From Akkermansia muciniphila (GTDB taxonomy: Bacteria > Verrucomicrobiota > Verrucomicrobiia > Verrucomicrobiales > V1-33), in contig CAMAUV010000016.1 in the NCBI GenBank assembly GCA_945861415.1, positions 1 to 64,000 of the forward strand: a stretch of 64,000 nt of DNA, read 5' to 3'. Each line of letters opens with the position of its first letter. The first letter of the stretch is position 1. A model generated the notes under the pieces. The model did not search any database. It worked only from the letters and a program-made list of their open reading frames with translations, and was not told the DNA's origin. Below, in pieces: positions 27,887 to 36,674 of this stretch. The position numbers and the translations under genes are program-made.

Positions 27887-28446
27887 CTAATTTTGTTGCA
27901 CCTTTCCTGCATGGCTTTTGGCCAATTCTAGCGCTTCCGTAGGCATGATGGCATCGAAGTAATCCGGCACAACCGGATGGCTGCTAGTTTTAAACTTAGG
28001 GCCGGGGACATTTATGTAAATTGAGTAGGGTCTGATCACGTTGCGCTGGTTCTTACGCAGAACATCTTCTTTTGCATCGTGCTGGAATAACAAAACTTCC
28101 AGTCCGAGGTTGTCATTGTGCGCTCCCACAGGAATCACCCTCAACAGCAGGATCAACTGGCGGCGGAAAACTTTATCGAGCCCACAGCAGGTCACTCGGG
28201 ACTCTCAGTTATACGCGTCAGGCTCTCCCAGCTGCGCGGTAACTTGTATTTTCGTGAATGCTCTTCTTACCGGTTTGATATCGGCTTTTTGCAACGACCT
28301 CGCGGGGGGGGAGCGACTGAGCAGCAGCGCGAAAGTGGCGCAGCCAGCCCAAAGCACAAAGTCGAGAGCCCAAAAAGCCGCGAGGCCCCGCCAAACCTTT
28401 TTGCCGCCCCCGTAATGAGCCCGCTCAGAGCATCTGCGGAGGTCAT
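27887..28446 (-). pseudogene. membrane-anchored protein of unknown function, two lesions
   Basis: I do not recognise the family. ATG 28446 opens MTSADALSGLITGAAK. At a run of five A (28402-28398) one extra base restores a frame reading KVWRGLAAFWALDFVLWAGC, a single transmembrane helix, then AFTKIQVTAQLGEPDAYN. An in-frame TGA (28207-28205) interrupts, and the same frame continues through LDKVFRRQLILLLRVIPVGA and QRNVIRPYSIYINVPGPKFK to TAG at 27887-27889. The joined protein would be about 185 residues, one N-terminal membrane helix plus a soluble domain. One frameshift plus one stop suggest a pseudogene, or two read errors. Confidence 0.6.
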
Positions 28447-28659
28447 TTATGGCTTAGAGAACTTGAGTGGATCAGCCGGTGTTGGCATTACCAATGTGTG
28501 TCTGCAGGCGGCGAAGAAATCATCAAGGCCCAACACCAAATGCCTGAACAGGTTTCCGACTTTCGGGCTTCGTCCTTCTGATCTAGGTCTACCTGTTTTG
28601 CGGCTCGTCATTACCGCCGAAGCATATTTCCCGTTCTTTGAAGGTTCTGCTTCCTGCGC

Positions 28660-31149
28660 TTAGCGGGCGCGCTCTTTGGCTCCACGCTGGCGGGTTTCCT
28701 GTTCGGCGCGGGCGCGCTCCATGCCCTCCTGACGGGCGCGTTCCTGAGATTCGCGCGGGCGGGCTTCCTGCTCGGCACGAGCCCGTTCCATGATTTCGCG
28801 ACGAGCCTCCTGCTGAGTCTGCTCCTGACGGGCAACCCCATCCTCGCGGGCACGCGTTGCGTCCGCATGCCGCGAAGCCGCAGCCCGCGCCCGGGCGGTT
28901 TCCTTAGCGGATTCTAAGGCGCGGTCCTGCTGTTCCTCTGCGGCACGGCGCCGCCCTTCCATCTGACGGCGTTCTTCTTTTGCAGCGGCGATGCGCGCGG
29001 CCATGTCGCTTGCTTTGGCATTTTCTTCATTGCGGCGGGAATCTGCCGCTTTCAGAGCGGCCGCTTCCGACTGTGCGGCTGTCGTTGCGGCTTTGCGCTG
29101 CTCCTCCAGTTTTGTGCGCTCTTCTTGGGCAGCGGCAATACGCTCCCGCATTTTGCTGGCCTTGTCCGACTCGGCACGCTCCTCCGCAGTCTTCCGGTTC
29201 GCCTCCATCTGTGCGGCTTCTTCGGCCTTGCGCTGTTTCTCCAGTTTCGCCCGCTCTTCACGCACCGCAACGATGCGTTCCTGCATCGTGACGCCCTCGC
29301 TAGTGCGGGGCTCGCCATTGCCCCTTCCGGCGTTCTCCATGGCTGCGTCCGCAGGCTTTTCTGTGATTGGCTTCGCAGCTTCTTCAGCTTTGGCCCGTTC
29401 CTCTTCCAACGCAGAAATGCGGTCTGCCACTGTGACAGGCGGAGCTTTGACACCCTCAACTGTATTACGGCTACCGGTGGCACCGGCGGCTTGGGATTCC
29501 TGTGCAGCCTGTTGCTTGCGGAGCTGTTCCAGCATGAACTGGCGGGAATTCATTTCGTCCGGGGTTTTCGCCACCTGCTGCTCCATGGGAGCAGGAAGTG
29601 CAGCGCCAGCGGCTTCCCCGCCTGAAGGGGCAGCAGGCACTTTCTTGCCCTTTGACTTGCCACCCGCAGGAAGTTCCCGGCGTGATTCCCCGGCCTGACG
29701 GGTCTCTCCCTTGCCGGTAGACGCCCGGTTTTCCTGGGGCGGAGTATTCCCTGCCCCTGTGGGCTCAGCAGGAGTATTGCGCTTCTCGCGGATTTCACGC
29801 AATTCCTCCAGACGGGCGGTCATGCCGGAGACACGACTTTGACGCTCTACAATTTTCCGGCCATCTTCTGACTTGAGCGCCTTCTCAGCTGCTTTTTCCT
29901 GCTCCTCGCGGGCGGCGGCGAAACGGCGGGCAGCTTTGGAAGACAAGCCTTCCTCCGTGCGCAGCACTTCCGGTTCTTCAATTTTCGCCTCCATGCGATT
30001 CGGGCGCAGGCCACGGTTCCATGGAGCCCGCACGCCGGGAGCGTAGCAGCGAATGCGGTCATTCTCCACGGTATGACGGAACCCGGAAAACCCGCCAGAA
30101 GGCCGCTCGCCATAGCAGTCCAGGAGGAGGCGCGGGATATCGCGATCCACGCAGGTTACCAGCCAGTCATGCCGGGGTCCGTGGCATTGCACGCCACCCA
30201 CGCTGATCACGAAGTTGGTGCAGTTCACCGTGAGCCGAACGAGATTTACGCATGTCTGCGGAGCGAGGCAGTGCGTCAGCACCGGGCGGTCAAACTGGTT
30301 GCAGGGCACAAACACATAACAGCGGGGGTGAGTGCCATAGTCGATATCGATCGTTGGGCCGTAGGTGCAGTTTCGGTCGTAAAGGGTCTCCGGGGGCAGA
30401 GGGCACCAGCCGACATAGTCATTGCTGCGGCGCCAACTCACCCATGCCGGAGCCCACTGATCCCCGGGAATCCAAACCCAGCCGCAGTTATTGATCCATG
30501 CCCAGCGGCCATAGTGGTAACAGGCCCAGCCAAACGGTTCATCGGTAATCCACGTCCAACCCGCATCGCAATAAGCCCAGCGCCCGCTGGTGTATGGCCG
30601 CCATGAGATATTGCTTACAGAACACGAGGGCCGCCACACATAGCCGTAGCTGGAGGTCTCAAACCATGATCCGTGAGGGGTAAGGTCGTCATAAAAGTGC
30701 TGGAAATCGTAGCGCGGCCCCGGGGCATAGGCCACGGGTTCAGTGCGCGGAGCACGCGGTGAGCCACTGGACTTTGGCGGCTCCAGAAGCGGTGCAGTTT
30801 TCGCCTCCTTCAACTGCTGCTCCATCAGCAAGGTCTTGCGCTCTCTGTCGAGCAGCGCACGCTCATGCGCAATTCCCTGCTCCAACTGTGCCAACTTCTG
30901 CTCATCCAGCATTCGCTGCTGTTCATCCTGCTTGACCTGCATGGCGCGGATTTGCTTTTCTAGTTCCACCTCTTTGGCCGATGGCCCGGCTGGCAGAAAG
31001 GGAGCCGGAGGGAGCGGAGGCGGCATCACGGTCGGAGCGGGCTTCATTTCCGGGGCGAGACCGGAGGAAACAGCTTCCTGCATCCGGTCACAGGCGCTGA
31101 GAACAATGCCGCCGGAGGCAGCTAAAAAAGCGAAGAGACCGGGTTTCAT
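28660..31149 (-). CDS. YXWGXW-repeat / DUF6600 lipoprotein with long coiled-coil tail
   Basis: An 829-residue cell-envelope protein. Residues 1-20 end in a lipobox LSAC (C20), and a short coiled coil follows (about 55-120). Residues about 150-370 form a Trp/Tyr-rich DUF6600-type domain with repeated W-G-x-W-like units: YVWRPSC, SWRPYTSGRWAYCDAGWTW, GWACYHYGRWAWINN and GWVWIPGDQWAPAWVSWRRS. The remaining 450 residues are highly charged, Glu/Arg/Ala-rich heptad sequence with recurrent blocks of the kind 'MQERI.A.REER.KLE.QR.A'. The tail ends in a near-perfect 'RARAEQE.R.R..QERARQEGME' repeat. The N-terminal part likely folds as outer-membrane-anchored repeats, and the tail as a long helix. Function is unknown. 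Confidence 0.85.
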   Translation of the reverse strand: MKPGLFAFLAASGGIVLSACDRMQEAVSSGLAPEMKPAPTVMPPPLPPAPFLPAGPSAKEVELEKQIRAMQVKQDEQQRMLDEQKLAQLEQGIAHERALLDRERKTLLMEQQLKEAKTAPLLEPPKSSGSPRAPRTEPVAYAPGPRYDFQHFYDDLTPHGSWFETSSYGYVWRPSCSVSNISWRPYTSGRWAYCDAGWTWITDEPFGWACYHYGRWAWINNCGWVWIPGDQWAPAWVSWRRSNDYVGWCPLPPETLYDRNCTYGPTIDIDYGTHPRCYVFVPCNQFDRPVLTHCLAPQTCVNLVRLTVNCTNFVISVGGVQCHGPRHDWLVTCVDRDIPRLLLDCYGERPSGGFSGFRHTVENDRIRCYAPGVRAPWNRGLRPNRMEAKIEEPEVLRTEEGLSSKAARRFAAAREEQEKAAEKALKSEDGRKIVERQSRVSGMTARLEELREIREKRNTPAEPTGAGNTPPQENRASTGKGETRQAGESRRELPAGGKSKGKKVPAAPSGGEAAGAALPAPMEQQVAKTPDEMNSRQFMLEQLRKQQAAQESQAAGATGSRNTVEGVKAPPVTVADRISALEEERAKAEEAAKPITEKPADAAMENAGRGNGEPRTSEGVTMQERIVAVREERAKLEKQRKAEEAAQMEANRKTAEERAESDKASKMRERIAAAQEERTKLEEQRKAATTAAQSEAAALKAADSRRNEENAKASDMAARIAAAKEERRQMEGRRRAAEEQQDRALESAKETARARAAASRHADATRAREDGVARQEQTQQEARREIMERARAEQEARPRESQERARQEGMERARAEQETRQRGAKERAR

Positions 31150-31206
31150 GAGCGGCAGAACGTAGAGTTGGGGCAGAGGTTACCGCAGAATGGACGGGGT
31201 GGGAGC

Positions 31207-31410
31207 CTAGATATTCACGACAAATTTGAACTCCTCGGAGTTAAATGTGATCTCAAAAAGCGAATCCGAAAGTGATGTGCAGCGCTCCCGCGGGCCCGCC
31301 CATACGCCGGTCGGAATTGTATCCTTAGTCCGCGCGCAGATATTGTCCCGAGTTCACGTTCTCCAAAACTGCGCGCCGTGACACCGCCGCCATTAAACAG
31401 GCGCGAGTCA
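31207..31410 (-). pseudogene. gene remnant in the 357-bp gap
   Basis: Between the YXWGXW gene and the DUF1549 gene, minus-strand frames give coding-like pieces. One reads RRAVLENVNSGQYLRAD then stops. The next frame reads from about 31335 IPTGVWAGPRERCTSLSDSL and FEITFNSEEFKFVVNI to TAG 31207-31209. Joining them needs one frame change. No family recognised; probably the 3' end of a lost gene. Confidence 0.35.
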
Positions 31411-31506
31411 ATGGGAAGGCTGCTGACTCTATCGGGTAACGCGATGCCTGCAGCCTATTGCGCACGTCCCCGCCCGCCAACAAGCGCAACGAGCGATGGC
31501 AGCGCA

Positions 31507-33855
31507 TTACGGGCGCGTGATGGTTTCGTGGAGATTGAGAATCGCGCGCGCCACGCTCATCCACGCCGCGTACTCTACACGATCCAGCCCTTCTTCGGGT
31601 GGCGAATAACCGGTTCTCACAGCTTCTGCCGCGGACTTTGGAGCCAAATGAAACTTAGCCCGGTGATTGCCGAGCAGAGTAGCCAACGTGGCAAGCTCCT
31701 CCGGTCCGGGATTCCGCTGCGTGGCCTGCCTCCACGCCCAGCGAAGGCGGGCGGAGTCGTCACCACCGCCCTCCTTAAAAATACGGGCAGCAAGGACGCG
31801 GGCGGCTTCGACATAAGTAACGTCGTTAAGCAGCACCAGCGCCTGTTGCGGGATGTTAGAGCGCGTCCGATCGGGAGCACATTCCTCTCGCGAAGGGGCA
31901 TCGAAAGCGAGCATGGAAGGCTGCACATAGCTGCGCTGCCACCACGTGTAGAGGCCGCGGCGCCACTGATTTTCATCCTTACTGTTGTCCCACTCGCGCC
32001 CGGGGAAGTTCAAGTTTTCCCAGTAACCGGGGGGTTGATAGGGTTTCACGCTCGCCCCGCCCACCCGGCGGACCAGCAGGCCGGAAATGGCGAGGGCATT
32101 GTCGCGCACGAACTCCGCATCTAGGCGCCAGCGTCCGCCGCGGGCGAACTCCCGGTTCTGCGGGTCCCGCGCCAGCTCTGCGGGCACCGCCTTAGTGCTC
32201 AGCGCGTATGCACGACTGGTCACCATGAGGCGAATCATGTGCTTGAGACTCCAGCCGCGCTCCATGAATTCACAAGCCAGCCAGTCGAGCAACGGCTGGT
32301 GATCGGGCAGCTCACTCTGCGTTCCCATGTCCTCAAGGGTCCGCACGATTCCGGTGCCATAAAAGAGCTCCCAGAGGCGGTTCATTTGCACACGGGCCGT
32401 GAGGGGATTCTTCTGGCTCACAAGCCAGCGTGCGAGGTCGAGCCGATTGCGGCGCTGGTCAGGGGTGGAGGAAATGGCCTCCGGCAGATACTCCGGGGTG
32501 GCCGGCAGCACGACTTCTCCGGACTCATTCTGCCAGTCGCCGCGAGGGAGAATCCGAACAGTACGCGGGTTTTGTTTCGCAGTAGTAACGAGGCTGCGCT
32601 CACTCTGTGCTTCTATTTCTCCCCGGCGCTTTTGTGCAGCCGCGAGTTCTGCCTTTTGCTCTTCCGTGGCCTTTTTTTCTTTGTCGAGCGCCTCCAATTC
32701 CGCAACTCGCGCACTGACTTTCGTGTGTTCTTCGCGAATGGCTTCACTCGGCCAGAGCCTCATCCCCTCGCCGCGTTTACCCACCTGAGCTTCGTCCACA
32801 TCGGCGAAAAATGCGCCGAGGGAGTAGAAGTCACGCGCGGTCACCGGGTCATACTTATGGTCGTGGCACTCGGCGCACATGTAGGTCTGCCCTAGCCACG
32901 TGGTGCCCACGCTTTTTACACGGTCCACTAGGTATTTGGCCTCGTACTGCTTTGGCTGCGCGCCGCCCTCCTCGGTGGAGAGGATGAGCCGGTTGTAACC
33001 GCTCGCTACCAGTTGCTCCTGTGCCTTTTCCGGGAGGAGATCGCCGGCGATTTGCTCAATTGTGAAGCGGTCGAAGGGCTTGTCTGCATTGAGGCTGCGG
33101 ATGACGTAGTCGCGCCACGGGGAAACCGGCATCGGGTTGTCGCTGTGGTAGCCGATGGTGTCGGCATACCGTGTTTGATCGAGCCACCACACGGCCATGC
33201 GCTCAGCATACTCAGGTGACGCCAGCAGTTTGTCCGCAAGCCTGCCTGCAGCATCCGGCGTCTGGTCATTCACAAATGACTCCACTTGCTCCGGCGATGG
33301 TGGAAGGCCGGTGAGATCAAAGTGCAGACGCCGCGCCAGCGTGACCCGATCAGCTTCCGGCGCGGGCGTCATGCCCAATTTTTGGAGGCGGTCGAAAATG
33401 AACGTGTCAATTTCATTCCGGGTGCCCTCCACTCTCGGTGGCACCGGCTTCACAGGCGGTATAAAAGCCCAGTGCGCTTCATATTCTGCCCCCTGCTCAA
33501 TCCAGCGGCGCAGGACTAGCTTCTCCCGGTCGGTTAACTGCCGGGACTCCTTCGGCGGCGGCATCACGTCGTCGGCATCCGCAGTGTGAACTCGCTTTAG
33601 CAGATCACTCTCATCCGGCTTGCCCGGAACGATAGCTTTCACGCCGTCGCTGTCCGCCAACGCCCCTTCCCGTGTGTCCAGACGCCGGTCAGCTTCCCGT
33701 GTGTTCTTGTCGAACCCATGGCAGCGAAAGCATGCATCAGCAAGGACCGGCCGAACATCCCGGTTGTAGCGGGGACGTTCCGGCACTGGAAGCTCCGCAG
33801 CGGTGACTGTGAGAGGAAGGAGAAAAAACGCGAAAAACTTTAGCATACTTAGCAT
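31507..33855 (-). CDS. PSCyt1-DUF1549-DUF1553 protein
   Basis: A 782-residue secreted protein of the family characteristic of Planctomycetes and Verrucomicrobiota. Signal peptide (LKFFAFFLLPLTVTAA), an N-terminal cytochrome-like PSCyt1 domain with heme site CFRCH (42-46) and conserved VMPPPKESRQLTDREKLVLR, DUF1549 with LTGLPPSPEQVESFV and the metal-like CAECHDHKYDPV, then C-terminal DUF1553 with RVQMNRLWELFYGTGIV and RSNIPQQALVLLNDVTYVEA. Full length. Usually such genes are followed by a DUF1501 gene; here none follows on the same strand. The function is poorly known; a role in degrading complex polysaccharides is the common suggestion. Confidence 0.93.
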   Translation of the reverse strand: MLSMLKFFAFFLLPLTVTAAELPVPERPRYNRDVRPVLADACFRCHGFDKNTREADRRLDTREGALADSDGVKAIVPGKPDESDLLKRVHTADADDVMPPPKESRQLTDREKLVLRRWIEQGAEYEAHWAFIPPVKPVPPRVEGTRNEIDTFIFDRLQKLGMTPAPEADRVTLARRLHFDLTGLPPSPEQVESFVNDQTPDAAGRLADKLLASPEYAERMAVWWLDQTRYADTIGYHSDNPMPVSPWRDYVIRSLNADKPFDRFTIEQIAGDLLPEKAQEQLVASGYNRLILSTEEGGAQPKQYEAKYLVDRVKSVGTTWLGQTYMCAECHDHKYDPVTARDFYSLGAFFADVDEAQVGKRGEGMRLWPSEAIREEHTKVSARVAELEALDKEKKATEEQKAELAAAQKRRGEIEAQSERSLVTTAKQNPRTVRILPRGDWQNESGEVVLPATPEYLPEAISSTPDQRRNRLDLARWLVSQKNPLTARVQMNRLWELFYGTGIVRTLEDMGTQSELPDHQPLLDWLACEFMERGWSLKHMIRLMVTSRAYALSTKAVPAELARDPQNREFARGGRWRLDAEFVRDNALAISGLLVRRVGGASVKPYQPPGYWENLNFPGREWDNSKDENQWRRGLYTWWQRSYVQPSMLAFDAPSREECAPDRTRSNIPQQALVLLNDVTYVEAARVLAARIFKEGGGDDSARLRWAWRQATQRNPGPEELATLATLLGNHRAKFHLAPKSAAEAVRTGYSPPEEGLDRVEYAAWMSVARAILNLHETITRP

Positions 33856-34198
33856 TCATAAGGAGAGCAGCGTTGGACAAAGTAAAGACGGTATGTGTTC
33901 TCGGACTACGAACCGGCCGCATGCAGTAAACGCAAACCGGCTCCTATTTCACAATGGATCCCCTGCTGACGGTATTGCGCGAGGCATCATAGCTGGGTTT
34001 GGCTCTGGGGCTTCAAAATGGATTTTATTGGGTGGGAAAAGGCAAGATGGCTGGGTGGCTGCGTGAAAGTCAGACATGGCGCTTATGCGAGGAATCTACT
34101 CAAGAACTGGAAGGTGGGGCGAAATTGAGCGCCGAACGGTTCCCGGCAATTGACACCGCTGCAGGTTGCCGCATGGGTCGCGCCCCTGATTCATCCCC
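33856..34198. other. 343-bp intergenic region, no gene seen
   Basis: Divergent gap between the DUF1549 gene and the UvrD-type helicase. It must hold both promoters. Short open frames exist on both strands (for example 43 codons from ATG near 34078 on the minus strand), but none has convincing protein character. No clear hairpin or repeat. Confidence 0.4.
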
Positions 34199-36199
34199 AT
34201 GCGCCTCGAAGATCTTAATCCGCCCCAACGAAAAGCCGCCGAAACAATCAGCGGGCCGGTGCTCATTCTGGCCGGTGCCGGTACCGGGAAGACGCGAGTG
34301 ATAACGACGCGCATTTGTCATTTGCTGAGGATGGGGGTTCGGCCGGAGGCGATTCTGGCGGTGACGTTCACGAACAAGGCGGCGAATGAAATGCGGGAGC
34401 GCGTGGGTTCGCTTGTAAAAAAAGAGGAGGCGAAGAAACTGACGATTTGCACCTTCCACAGTCTTTGTGTGCGCATTTTACGCAGTGACATTGAAAGGCT
34501 TGGGTATAAGAAGAACTTCACGATTTATACGGACAGCGAGCAGACGGGGCTGATGCGTCGGGTGATGGTGAAGTGCGCTGCGAAGGGGGAGAAGATCGAC
34601 GCGGGTGTGGCGCTTAGTTTGATCTCTCGGCAGAAGAACAAGGGCGTGCCAGCAAGCGATGATCCGGAGGCGCTGGTGAACATCGCGGCGCGTGAATACA
34701 CACGACAGTTGAAGCTGCTTAATGCCGTCGACTTCGATGACCTGCTGCTGCTCGCAGAGAGGCTGCTGAGGGAGTTCCCCGATGTGCAGGCGAATTGGAA
34801 CGCACGCTACGATCAGGTGATGGTGGACGAGTTTCAGGACACCAACCGCCTTCAGATGGAGCTGATACGGAACATAATCGGTCCAGCGCGAAACATCTGT
34901 GTGGTCGGTGATGACGATCAGTCGATCTACGGGTGGCGCGGCGCGGAAATCTCGAACATTCTGGACTTCGAGCGATTCTTCGCTAACCCAACGGTGGTAA
35001 AGCTAGAAGAGAATTACCGAAGCACGAATCCCATACTGAACGCGGCAAATGGAGTCATCCGACACAACAAGGATCGGCGCGCGAAGAAGCTGTGGAGCGG
35101 CAAGGAGGGAAGTGATCCGGTGCGCGTGATCGCGATGCCTGGGGAGAAGGAGGAGGCGGAGTTCATCGTGGATGAAATAGATATGCTGAAAGGTCGCGAG
35201 CAGCTTATCTGGGATGACTTCGCGATCCTCTTCCGCACCAACGGGCAGATCCGCACGTTTGAAGAAGAGATGCGGAAGCGCAAAATTCCTTACCGCATCA
35301 TAGGCGGGAAGAGCTTTTTTGATAAGCGCGAGGTGAAGGATGTGCTGGCGTGGCTGAGCATTCTCGTCAATCCCAGCGATGACATCAATCTGCTGCGTAT
35401 CATCAACACGCCGCCGCGGGGCATGGGAGAAAGTGTGGCGGAGGGGGCGACGGAGATTAGCGCGGTGCGGAAGGAGCCCATCTGGAAGACGCTCCAGAGT
35501 GAGCAATTTCAAAGGGGTCTCTCTACACGGCAGCGAAGTGCGGTGTGCGAGTTTACCACCATGCTGCGAGCATGGCAGGAGCGGCTGAGCGGAGAGTTCA
35601 CGGACATGGCGGCCTTGGTGACGGCACTGCTGCAGGAACTGGACTACATCCCTTGGCTCAAGCGCCAGTGCAAAAACCCCGAGGAGGAGGCCATGCGCGA
35701 GATGGCCATCTTTGAGCTGATGGATTCAATGCGGCAGCGGAATGTGCGGACGGAGCCGGAACTGATCGACTTCCTGGCGAGCGTGGGACTGGAAGATGAC
35801 CGGGAGAGCAGCGCGGACCAGCTCGAGAAGCAAAAGGGCGTGAGCATGATCACCATCCATGCCAGCAAGGGACTGGAATTTCCCGTGGTCTACTTGCCCG
35901 GGTTTGAGGAAGGTCTCATTCCCCATAAACGCAGTGCGGAGGAGGGCACCAAGGATGAGGAGCGCCGGCTCCTTTATGTGGCCATCACACGGGCGATGAA
36001 GAAGCTAACCATCACATGGTGTCACAGCCGCACGAAGTGGGGCGACAAGTCGCCTTGCCAGGCAAGTTCGTTCATGCGTGAACTGGACAGGAACTGGGTG
36101 CAGACCTTCACTTGGGAGGACTTGCGCCGTGCAGCGGTGACGCTCTCTGAGGTGCAGTCCGGGTTTGCGGCTCTGCGGGCGATGCTAGGCAAGACGTGA
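34199..36199 (+). CDS. UvrD/PcrA/Rep-type superfamily 1 DNA helicase
   Basis: A 666-residue SF1A helicase. Q-motif 'LNPPQRKAAE', Walker A LAGAGTGKTR (about 24-33), motif Ia VTFTNKAANEM, motif II VDEFQDTN, motif III VVGDDDQSIYGWRGAE, motif IV LEENYRSTNPILNAAN, motif V TIHASKGLEFPVVYLPGFEE, motif VI RRLLYVAITRAMKKLTI. Length is slightly short of typical UvrD or PcrA, mainly at the C-terminal tail, so it may be closer to Rep. Expected function is 3'-5' unwinding in excision repair or at replication forks. Single gene; a GC-rich hairpin follows the stop. Confidence 0.95.
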   Translation: MRLEDLNPPQRKAAETISGPVLILAGAGTGKTRVITTRICHLLRMGVRPEAILAVTFTNKAANEMRERVGSLVKKEEAKKLTICTFHSLCVRILRSDIERLGYKKNFTIYTDSEQTGLMRRVMVKCAAKGEKIDAGVALSLISRQKNKGVPASDDPEALVNIAAREYTRQLKLLNAVDFDDLLLLAERLLREFPDVQANWNARYDQVMVDEFQDTNRLQMELIRNIIGPARNICVVGDDDQSIYGWRGAEISNILDFERFFANPTVVKLEENYRSTNPILNAANGVIRHNKDRRAKKLWSGKEGSDPVRVIAMPGEKEEAEFIVDEIDMLKGREQLIWDDFAILFRTNGQIRTFEEEMRKRKIPYRIIGGKSFFDKREVKDVLAWLSILVNPSDDINLLRIINTPPRGMGESVAEGATEISAVRKEPIWKTLQSEQFQRGLSTRQRSAVCEFTTMLRAWQERLSGEFTDMAALVTALLQELDYIPWLKRQCKNPEEEAMREMAIFELMDSMRQRNVRTEPELIDFLASVGLEDDRESSADQLEKQKGVSMITIHASKGLEFPVVYLPGFEEGLIPHKRSAEEGTKDEERRLLYVAITRAMKKLTITWCHSRTKWGDKSPCQASSFMRELDRNWVQTFTWEDLRRAAVTLSEVQSGFAALRAMLGKT

Positions 36200-36212
36200 G
36201 CGGACTTACTTC

Positions 36213-36240
36213 GCCGCCGGTTCTCCGAAATAACGGCGGC
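36213..36240 (+). terminator. hairpin after the helicase gene, no T-tract
   Basis: GCCGCCG (36213-36219) pairs perfectly with CGGCGGC (36234-36240) across a 14-nt loop, starting 13 bp after the uvrD-like stop. No T run follows, so it is at best a weak or Rho-assisted terminator. Confidence 0.35.
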
Positions 36241-36259
36241 AGAGTTAGTCGGTGACGGC

Positions 36260-36490
36260 CTAACGGCCTGCGTCGGACAGCACAGTCTTGTAAATGGCCA
36301 GAGTTGCAATGCCTCCCTTAGGGTCTTCGAGGGTCACACCGTTGATGTGCTCCATCACCACAAAGTAGCTCTGAGCCATTGGTATCCTTGTGATAGACGG
36401 CAACGACGTTAGGGTAATGCTTTGATAAGAGCGCAGCGGCCTCCAACGCTAGATCGCTGCCCACTGAGCGGGTGGCAGCAGGCTTTATAG
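36260..36490 (-). pseudogene. remnant resembling the N-lobe/hinge of a Ser/Thr protein kinase
   Basis: The 475-bp gap between the helicase and the L,D-transpeptidase contains two adjacent minus-strand coding-like pieces in different frames. The upstream one reads SDLALEAAALLSKHYPNVVA then VYHKDTN. The downstream one (ATG 36379 to TAG 36260-36262, 39 residues) reads QSYFVVMEHINGVTLEDP. Placed together they match the Hanks-kinase pattern 'EA..L..L.HPNVV.VY......YFVMEY..G.TL', but there is no catalytic loop, DFG or lysine region. Interpretation as a kinase fragment is an inference from this short match. Confidence 0.4.
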
Positions 36491-36674
36491 CTAGATGTCT
36501 TTAGAGTTTGGTATCACGCGCTTTGGAAGTGCTGCCAGTTCCCCGTTCTCTGAGCGGTTCGAGGATTTTGTAGCACCCGATCATAGATTAGTCGGTGGTC
36601 GGGGCAATCGAGACACAGAAGATAGCACTATTCCGGCCCGCAAGTGATCCGTCCACTTCTGAGAGAAACCAGAA

